This document shows positions 9,346 through 15,831 of a DNA stretch of 15,831 nucleotides, one piece after another; within the stretch, counting starts at the first letter, position 1; each line of letters starts with the position of its first letter. This DNA comes from Hypholoma sublateritium FD-334 SS-4 (taxonomy: Eukaryota; Basidiomycota; Agaricomycetes; Agaricales; Strophariaceae), in NCBI GenBank assembly GCA_000827495.1, contig KN817698.1:39206-55036 (forward strand). The letters are read 5' to 3'. The notes under the pieces were generated by a model. The model had not been told where the DNA came from. It was given only the letters and a program-made list of their open reading frames with translations, and ran no database searches. A program made the position numbers and the translations under genes.

Positions 9346-9570
9346 GTGCTGTTTGTTCGAATGTGTTGCAGGTGGCGTCGGCTCTTTTCTTGAGAAGCCG
9401 CCCTTGCGTACCGTACAGCGCCGGCTGTTTCGTCCGAACACGATGTGGTCGTGTTATAGGCGGCTTTGCGGCGGTGTCCGTACCTATGTCGCCGTCATGA
9501 TGTAACCGCCTGAGCAGGACTGTCAGGACTTGAGACGTACCGTAGACTACGTTGAGGCTTGTGTGTCGGG

Positions 9571-9665
9571 TGAATGTGGCGGCAGCATCAATCAAGGTCA
9601 CGCTGTGCGCTGATGACTTCAATGCACAGCTCGTGCGGTGGGTATATGAATGTGGCGGCGGCATC
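9571..9665 (+). repeat. Short direct repeat, 76 bp apart
   Basis: TGAATGTGGCGGC followed by A or G and then GCATC occurs at 9571 and again at 9647 with one difference. It lies in the same repeat-rich, GC-rich block as the 162-bp array, before the KDZ gene. Confidence 0.45.
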
Positions 9666-10187
9666 GTTGATGCGTGCTGCGATGTGCACTGGTGATAGTG
9701 AGCAGGAAAATGGACTAGAATGTGATATACATACCTGGCTTGGACCCCGGAGGACTTAATGATTGATGAGATTGATGAGACTGCCAGTGGATACGAAGCT
9801 GAAGCGCGGCCGCCTTGGATTGATTGGTGGTGGGAATGCAAGGTATCATGTGACTTTTCTTCAGCCGCAAATAAACCACAGATGAGTGCGCAATTTCTGC
9901 ATCGCTCTACAGAATATTATTTATATGCAACGGCTGTGTGTTAATGTATTAAACCTATCTTAAATAATTGTTTCTGCAGTATTTCCGTACTTGCGCAGCA
10001 GCAGAGGGGACTGACATGCAAGTCCCGGCGCGACCTGGGTGCGACTGATGCATGCATGTTTTCCCGTGTTATCCCCCGTTATCTGATCAGCGCTATGTGT
10101 GAGTTTAATCTTGACTAACATTGGATTCAAAACTTCGAGACGAACCTTGGACGAACCAACCCCTTATCGATTAACTCCCTCCCCATC
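9666..10187. other. Leader region of the KDZ gene, non-coding
   Basis: No coding exon recognised. The last 60 bp before the ATG at 10188 are pyrimidine-rich (CTCCCTCCCCATC). No clear TATA box was seen. Confidence 0.35.
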
Positions 10188-13100
10188 ATGGCAGGACGAC
10201 GACGCTTGGGAAAGAACGATTTGATTCCTGTTATTGAAGAAGTGCCTGAGCCCAACGTATTGACAGCCCCTGTCATAGACATTCCCTGGACCGGATTTCA
10301 AGTACGCTCAAGTGGCGACATGGGGCACCGTTCACATAGAGTTACAATTCCAAATACCCTTGATGATGACTATGGTGACCTTGCTGCAATGTTCCAGAGC
10401 ACGGACGACAATACACATTTGAACTTGCTCACGGTACCTACATTTGAGGAAGATGTTGACGATGCTGTTGATCCATCGTATACCACACATATGGAAGAAA
10501 CATCATTTCCGGGCCATAGATCTCGAAGCTCACGCCGAAGTGTGAGTAACTTCTATGGAGGATTGATATGCAAATACACTGTTTACCATCTGACTTATAT
10601 TTAGGATTTCCCTATGCGGGAGTGGCTTGTGGATCGCGAGCTCTTCCTTGCTGAATTTCTTCGCTTTGAAGGGCGGGGAAATTTCAAACACAGTTGTCAT
10701 ACCTGTGATTCAGACACGGAGGACATATTCCGCTGCAAAGACTGTGATGGAGCATCGCTCTACTGCTCGAAATGTCTTTTACGTTCACATTCCCAGAATG
10801 CATTACATAGAATTGAGGTATTTACCTCTCTCTATGACCAACCTATAACACGGGACATTGGCTCACCGTTGATTAGGTCTGGAACAAAAATGGTTATTTC
10901 TCCAAGACAACATTCAAGCAGCTTGGATACCGCTTTCAGCTTGGCCATCCTGCTGGAGAGTCGTGTAACTCTCCCATTCCATCATTCGATCAGAATTTCA
11001 CTATCATCAACATTAACGGAATTCATTCCGTTGCTCTGGATTTCTGTGGGTGCAACATACCCCCGCCACATTGCGTTCAGCTGCTGCGCTTTGGTTGGTA
11101 CCCAGCAACCGTTGGATTTCCTCGCTCAGCAGCCACATACCGCGTGCTCAAGTCATATCAAATGCTGTCCTTCGAGTCAAAAGCATCCGCATTTGAATAC
11201 TACCAGTCATTAGTAAGACAGACTGATAACACAGGAACTGTTCATATCCCAGTATGCTGACATCTGATTCTATTATTTTTGCCCTTCTCACCAAAGTTTA
11301 GGATCGTTATCGTGCCTTTATGCGGATGGTTCGACAGTACCGTCATCTGAAGATGCTGAAGCGGGTGGGCCGTGGAAATGACGCGTCCGGTGCTGCGGGA
11401 ACACTTCCTCGACAGTGTGCGGTAGTCTGCCCGGCTTGTCCACGACCGGGAATCAATCTAGATGCCGATTGGATTAATGCGCCTCCAGAAAAAAGGTAGG
11501 TAGAATATCATTGAAAGTTTGGTCCCGATCTGACCCAGCGAGCTTTCAGATTTTTATACACACTTTTCCTTGGTATGGACGCCAATTTTCGGCTGAAACG
11601 GAAGATGGTCAGTACGGATGCAGCAGATCCCGGCTTGAGCAATGGTTGGGCATATTTTGTGGATGAGAGTGAGTTCAAAGACTTTTTGGACGCCTTTGGG
11701 AACTTGATCGTGCAAGAAGTAAGCAGTGACATCATCTTGGAAATATATTTCATCTAAACATTTACGTAGCCCAGCACCTGCTCAAACCATAATGCAGTTA
11801 ACAAGGAGCGAGGCAAGGCAGGACTTGCTGCATCAGGTGTGGGAACTGTGGACTGTACAAGACATGATATGAAGCATCCAGCGTCCGTTGGAGATCTGCA
11901 AAAGGGCGAACGGCATGTTATCACATCTTGGCATCGTCAAATTTTACTAATTCCGACCTAGATATGTCAATATGGACTATCTATTTTGCTCGAGTGTCGC
12001 CAATGAGGCCTCGGTGGAAGTGGTGGTCTCCTACGACATTGCCTGTCAATGGGGCATAAATCTTTGGGAACGATTGAAGAAATATCTGTCGTGGATGCGC
12101 GTCAATCATGATCAATCAAAATCATTCCGATTTTTGGTCCCCAAATTTCACCTACCCGCACACGTGCAAAAATGCCAAACCCAGTATTCTTTCAATTATA
12201 ATACTAATGTTGGACGGACTGATGGAGAGGGTGTTGAACGTGGTTGGGTGCACATAAATCCTGTGTCATCCAGCACACGTGAAATGGGACCGGGATCGCG
12301 CAGAGACACACTGGATGATCACTTCGGTGATTGCAACTGGAGAAAGATCTGCTCATTGGGTATGTCTTCATTCCGACATCTGTAAATTGCTACTGATACG
12401 TGAAGTAGCTACATTGATCCTTAGGCGCCTAGAGAACGCTGTTCCACAGATGGTTGAGCATCAAGAGCTTCACGCTGCATTTACAGGTGGTCTCCCTGTG
12501 CCAGCAGTGGCTACATGGGACAGGGAGTTCTCAGTTTGGGAGGCCGATACTTCGCAGCCTAATCCATTGGAACCACAAGTCAAAAGTGCGCATAATTACG
12601 GGGCCTTTAATCTATCTGACACTCAGTTTTTATTCAGATTTAAGCCAGGATGCAATCAGAAAGCAGCTTGCCGACGATGAAGAGAAAGATTTAGCGACTG
12701 GTACCGCATTTCTAATGCACGAAGATATTTCAGCAAGTCACCTTATTTCAATGGGCATAGACCTTGAAGAAAGCCAGTACGTTTTTTGCCCAAGTACATG
12801 GTACCAGCATATATTAACATTGCTTCAGACGTCAGCTCGAAGTAGCTCTCAAAAATATGACATCTCATTCAACGGATCGACAGAAGACGCAAATGAAGTT
12901 ACGGTCATCTGCATTACGACGGAAGATCGACTCCTGGGTTGCTATACAGCACATGTACATACCGGGGCTCTGCTTAGCACGGACCCTCGATGACGATGCC
13001 CAGCAAAGTCAACGTGAAGCCGCCGTCTCATCAATTTCCCTTCATCTTCCATCCTCTCTCATTCCTTCCATTCCATGCGACTCCCGCCTGCTTATCATTG

Positions 13101-13951
13101 AATTAAAGCTCCGCTCAGCACAGGCGTCCGACTCTCTCGATGACCTCCGTGAAGCACTTCGTATCCGGTCATACATATTGATAGACAAGCAACGTTTTCA
13201 GCGCGGACAAATCGCAAATACTCGGTCAAATGACGTCATTGCTAGATGTCAGGCCAAAGTACAAGCAGCAGCAGCTCGGTACCGTTCCGCTCGCTTGGCT
13301 TTCTGCGCACTGTCACGTCGCCTACATGTTGATGAGGGTTGGAAGACAAAATTTCCCATCCTCAAGGACCACGATATTCGTGGAATGGCTGCTGAGGAGG
13401 ACGATTCCGCATCTGTACGAAAGAAACGCCGCAAACTTCCAGGTGGGAAGGATAAGGTTATCGGATCTGAGGGCTATAAAAAATTATCCTGGATTTGGAC
13501 CCATTCGGGTGCTGGAGAACAAGCTAACGGTGACGCAATTTTGAGTGATGGTGCAATTTGTTCAGTCTTACAAGTTATATTATGCTAATTTTTGTTTACA
13601 GGCCTACGAATTGAATGGTGCAAGGGCCGTGCTCATAAAGATCGATGGAAAGAGGAGGTACAACTCCTCCAAGAAGAAATGAAGCGCGTGAAGAAGAGCT
13701 TATTGTACGAGGCAAATGTATGGGATCAACGCGCAAAGGACACTGACAACTGGTCGCTTCCCGGGCTGATATGGTGCCCGGCATATTCAGAAGGTCAAAT
13801 TGCGTATGCGCATGAACAACACCAGCAATTATTAGGAATGCACAGACACTGCGAAGAGGTCTGGATAAACGCGGACAGTTTTATTGCTAACAACGGCCGC
13901 ATTGAAGTCGTACCTAGCATCGTCATCCACGATGACGATGAAGTAGTCTAG
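10188..13951 (+). CDS. KDZ-superfamily (Kyakuja-Dileera-Zisupton) transposase with CxC2 zinc cluster, apparently intact
   Basis: Eleven exons: 10188-10541, 10605-10817, 10877-11251, 11302-11495, 11550-11718, 11770-11912, 11962-12359, 12409-12585, 12638-12776, 12829-13550, 13602-13951. Every phase agrees and no stop intervenes: 3,234 nt, 1,077 aa. Introns are 49-63 nt; ten in all, one with a GC donor. The N-terminus (1-118) is acidic and disordered after GRRR. The CxC2 cluster is C149, C152, C162, C165, C172, C175, H180, H186. GLDFCGC-like LDFCGC is at 243-248 and SFESKASAFEYYQSL follows. The RNase H-fold transposase core shows MDANFRLKRK (D389), SYDIACQW (D508), FLVPKFHLPAH and GRTDGEGVERGW (E572/E575), then GPGSRRDTLDDHFGDCNW. 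I infer D389, D508 and a Glu of the last motif as the catalytic triad. The C-terminus is helical and basic. The enzyme should mobilise the element that carries it. Confidence 0.92.
11913..11961 (+). other. Inferred GC-AG intron in the KDZ gene
   Basis: Between exons 6 and 7 the only splice that keeps the family sequence (LQKGER to YVNMDYL) uses a GCATGT donor, a TTACTAAT branch site and a CTAG acceptor, 49 nt. GC-AG introns are a known minor class spliced by the major spliceosome. GTATGT to GCATGT would be one T-to-C change. Confidence 0.6.
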
Positions 13952-14242
13952 GAGGAATTAGATCATTGAATATATATGACATATGACATAAGTACGATGA
14001 CATGCATCTCTCCCACTGCAGTATTCGACACCAAGCTTGATGACTGCCGATGACTGCCGTACGGCTGTAAGGCAGCACTGAGGCTGCCGTCGCCGCTCCT
14101 GGGCAATGTTTGGCTCGTGGGTGAGGTGCAAATTGCCCGCCTTGCTGATGTGCACTCACCCATTGCTAACAAGCGTTGTGCTTGCACATGTGTGTGATCG
14201 CTCATTACTAGTATTTGTGCACATTACTGTCAGCATGAGGTG
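13952..14242. other. Right end of the insertion, non-coding
   Basis: 3' flank of the KDZ gene up to the right target-site copy. It includes the 10-bp tandem duplication, one TGTGCACA (14216-14223) and GTGCACATTA (14217-14226), shared with the left end in the same orientation. Confidence 0.4.
14039..14058 (+). repeat. 10-bp tandem duplication (GATGACTGCC)
   Basis: GATGACTGCC occurs twice head to tail, about 185 bp inside the right end of the insertion and 90 bp past the KDZ stop codon. It may be a subterminal motif; no second array was found at the left end. Confidence 0.4.
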
Positions 14243-14249
14243 ATTTGAT
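14243..14249. repeat. Right copy of putative target-site duplication (ATTTGAT)
   Basis: Exact match to 3227-3233. On the minus strand it closes the exon part that reads VIIFACVHAFTLPDHPIK and ends after one base of the next codon; the left flank supplies the other two. Confidence 0.7.
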
Positions 14250-14948
14250 AGGGTGGTCTGGGAGCGTGAATGCATGAACACATGCAAATATAATCACCTA
14301 ATATAACCATTAGGTATAAGTTTTAATTAACCGACATTGATCAATGCATTGATTCCCGCACCTTCGAGAGATCTTCATATTTGGTACCATCAGCAAATTG
14401 ACCAGTCGCGCGAAGTAATTTGAAATGATTCAGACCACTCCATGGCGGAATCTTATCTAGTCTAGAAATTTGAGGGATTGCAATCAATTATTTTTCCAAC
14501 AAGCAGAATTTTGTAGTTAATTACGTGTCGTCAATCTTCATCTCTGCTTGGCATCCTGGCATGTCTTTGAGGAAGCGCTTCATCTCCTCCAGAATGTGAT
14601 CCGAAAATAGTCCGCCATGATACGCATGCAGTCTATCCCACAAAAGTGCACGATAGACGTCAGTGCCTACGAAATACCAGAACACATTCTAATATCCGCA
14701 GTTACTGAGAAACTATCCAGTTGAGAGATAATGAATGACTGACCTCAACATCGTGCAGACCATGACTCTTGAGGAGGTTCTCGCTATCAGTGCTATTCAT
14801 ATCCTGAGCTTCTTTCCAAATCTGCTGCATTTTTTCTGATGTGCGTTGTTCCCAGAATTTTGATAATTCAGGGATTTTCTCCTTCTCTACAAGGCATGTC
14901 GGACAAGGAAACAAACTTGTGCCGCCCCGAATGAGTGCAACCATACAT
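14243..14948 (-). pseudogene. Middle part of the split Plavaka/CACTA-like transposase gene
   Basis: Exons are 14948-14744, 14688-14525, 14461-14362 and 14297-14243, with introns of 55, 63 and 64 nt; phases agree (0, 2, 0). Motifs: MVALIRGGTSLFPCPTCLV (a CPxC pair), ENLLKSHGLHDVE, NVFWYFVGTDVYRALLWDRL, HGGLFSDHILEEMKRFL, PPWSGLNHFKLLRATGQF, DGTKYEDLSK and VIIFACVHAF. The order matches the central part of the transposase-like family whose C-terminal part is at 3233-1988. The expected exons upstream of 14948 (from memory several hundred residues) are not recognisable up to 15717, so the 5' part is lost or displaced. There is no stop or frameshift in what remains. Confidence 0.7.
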
Positions 14949-15064
14949 CTATTGGAGTAAAAGATATCAATTTTAATATTCTTATCACAGTGATAATTGT
15001 AGCTAATATGTCGGAAAGTTCCCAGGTGCCTGATCAGGAAAGTCCCTGAACAGGCGAGCTTTTC

Positions 15065-15098
15065 GCATGATCAGACCATTAGTTTGACATGATCATGC
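15065..15098. repeat. Inverted repeat, 9-bp arms
   Basis: GCATGATCA (15065-15073) and TGATCATGC (15090-15098) are perfect inverted copies around a 16-nt loop. It may be the end of a small non-autonomous element or a binding site. Confidence 0.5.
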
Positions 15099-15334
15099 CG
15101 ACCTAATAAGATAACGCCGAGCTTTCCCTGAGGACAGTAAAGATAGCTGATCAGATGGCACTGTCTATTATTAACATTACATCATATCAGTGGACTTGCG
15201 AATTAAAATAATCTCACTTGATAGCCNGGCGCTTAGGCGAACATTGCCTNCCATGAGTAGATACCAAGCAAATTCCGCCTCCGAGANGTAACTCGAAGCA
15301 GAATNTCCACNGTGCTGGTTAGCACCATCAGTGA

Positions 15335-15354
15335 ATCACAATGATCATTGTGAT
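15335..15354. repeat. Perfect 20-bp palindrome
   Basis: ATCACAATGATCATTGTGAT is identical to its reverse complement. A perfect 20-mer palindrome is very unlikely by chance in this window. It is centred on another TGATCA. Confidence 0.6.
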
Positions 15355-15633
15355 AAGTAACTGTCAAGGCAATGTGTGACTCAGGTGTTTCCATGATTCA
15401 TTGACAGCCCAGCGAAGAAAGGTCCTGAATAGTCAAAGAGAGATTATATTTGTGGGATGCGTAGTACTTTCTCTGAGGTATTAGATTGATGAGAAAACAA
15501 TTAATAGACGGAGCATATGAATCCTGGCATAAAACTACTCACAGTATTACTCACTTAGTTGTATGATTCAGAGTGATTCATACTTTGAGAAAAAAGTATT
15601 CCTATCAAATCTATTCAATACCATCCAGTTGAC

Positions 15634-15640
15634 TATAAAG
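15634..15640 (+). promoter_or_regulatory. Probable TATA box of the plus-strand zinc-knuckle gene
   Basis: TATAAAG lies 78 nt upstream of the ATG at 15718. A start site about 30 nt downstream would leave a leader of roughly 45-50 nt. Confidence 0.5.
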
Positions 15641-15717
15641 GCTTGATTTCTTGAGTGTATATACCCCAGCCAACTGACGCATTCCAATATTTTTCTATCA
15701 TCTACGGCACATTATCA

Positions 15718-15831
15718 ATGACTTCTCGACCCACNGAGCTAACCCAGAACTGCCGCTACTGTGGCACAACATTCAATGTCCGAGGCGTCACCTCTCATGA
15801 GCGTCGGTTTTGTCCACAGCGGCCCGAGCTC
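15718..15831 (+). CDS. N-terminus of a C2HC zinc-knuckle protein, probably TE-derived, cut by the window end
   Basis: The first 38 codons are open from ATG to the last base. They encode C12-x2-C15-x11-H27-x4-C32 within NCRYCGTTFNVRG and SHERRFC, a single zinc-binding unit. From memory, such a lone finger opens many Agaricomycete transposase-like proteins of the Plavaka/CACTA type. The N at 15735 is the third base of a Thr codon and is silent. It reads opposite to the split transposase gene, so it is not the missing N-terminus of that gene in its present orientation. Confidence 0.55.
   Translation, partial: MTSRPXELTQNCRYCGTTFNVRGVTSHERRFCPQRPEL

Larger units (their letters stand above)
3234..14242. 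mobile_element. 11.0-kb insertion, probably a KDZ-superfamily DNA transposon with passenger genes
   Basis: The ends are defined by the 7-bp direct repeat and by exact restoration of a host reading frame. Exon part 14297-14243 (55 nt) plus 3226-3102 (125 nt) makes 180 nt, phase 0 at both ends, and encodes a segment that fits the family across the join. The unit contains a full KDZ-CxC2 transposase on the + strand near its right end and three other genes. The first and last 25 bp (GAGTCAGAGATGG inward from the left, CACCTCATGCTGAC inward from the right) do not form inverted repeats, so membership of the KDZ class is inferred from content. A shared 10-mer, GTGCACATTA, occurs near both ends (3346-3355 and 14217-14226) in direct orientation. 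Only one N lies in these 11,009 bp, against 19 in the 4.8 kb outside. Confidence 0.65.
14949..15717. other. AT-rich interval with TGATCA-centred palindromes
   Basis: No exon of the upstream transposase or other known gene recognised. TGATCA occurs at 15031, 15068, 15090, 15148 and 15342 (and 14338), far above chance. Five Ns lie at 15227-15311. The 3' end holds the promoter of the plus-strand gene at 15718. Confidence 0.45.

Noticed and set aside
9308..9841. 177-codon open frame on the minus strand
   Set aside because: It lies in GC-rich repeats with few stops, is rich in Ser/Thr/His, has no introns or family-like motifs, and overlaps the tandem-repeat block.
13923..14205. Overlapping minus-strand open frames at the right end
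   Set aside because: They overlap the KDZ 3' end and non-coding flank, and show no splice context or motif.
3234..14242. TET/JBP dioxygenase as KDZ cargo
   Set aside because: I looked for it because it is known in fungal KDZ elements, but no frame shows a double-stranded beta-helix HxD signature in suitable context.
1..15831. LTR retrotransposon, CRISPR array, tRNA or rRNA
   Set aside because: No long direct terminal repeats, reverse transcriptase motifs, regular spacer arrays or cloverleaf-like sequences were seen by eye.

Overview
The window looks like nuclear DNA of a mushroom-forming basidiomycete (Agaricomycetes). Genes are cut by many short introns (about 47-68 nt, GT-AG, with CTRAY-like branch sites). 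The protein families are ones I know from that group: a KDZ transposase with a CxC2 zinc cluster, a Plavaka/CACTA-like transposase, and several TE-linked families of unknown function. I could not identify the species. No rRNA, tRNA, LTR or CRISPR was seen. All family assignments come from reading and memory, not from database searches.

The backbone appears to be one old minus-strand transposase gene of a Plavaka/CACTA-like type, split in two. Its middle part lies at 14948-14243 and its 3' part at 3233-1988. The two parts end in the same 7 bp (ATTTGAT on the + strand, 3227-3233 and 14243-14249). If the 11,009 bp between them plus one 7-bp copy are removed, the broken exon closes in frame (180 nt, 60 codons). 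I read 3234-14242 as a large insertion into that gene.

Within the insertion, left to right: a sparse left end (3234-4211); a six-exon 694-codon gene of unknown function on the minus strand with one in-frame TGA (6562-4212); a small four-exon plus-strand gene for a 120-aa viroplasmin/RNase H1-N-terminal-like protein (7057-7595); a three-exon minus-strand gene for a 207-aa protein with a degenerate zinc-finger-like start (8497-7753); about 1.7 kb of non-coding repeats, including a 162-bp tandem repeat; and an apparently intact 11-exon KDZ-CxC2 transposase of 1,077 aa (10188-13951). The simplest model is a KDZ element carrying three passenger genes, but I found no terminal inverted repeats.

Outside the insertion: on the left, a minus-strand coiled-coil gene of a multicopy TE-linked family, with one TGA and running off the window (881-1), and an orphan fragment of a CDK8/Ssn3-type kinase (1534-1160). 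On the right, 750 bp of AT-rich DNA with TGATCA-centred palindromes, then the TATA box and first 38 codons of a plus-strand gene with a C2HC zinc knuckle (15718-end).

A theme runs through the window: CpG decay. Seventeen of the 20 ambiguous bases (N) sit where a CpG would be formed, both premature stops fit CGA to TGA, and four of the five differences between the tandem-repeat copies are CpG transitions. Nineteen of the 20 Ns lie outside the insertion, which fits an insertion present in only one nucleus of a dikaryon.
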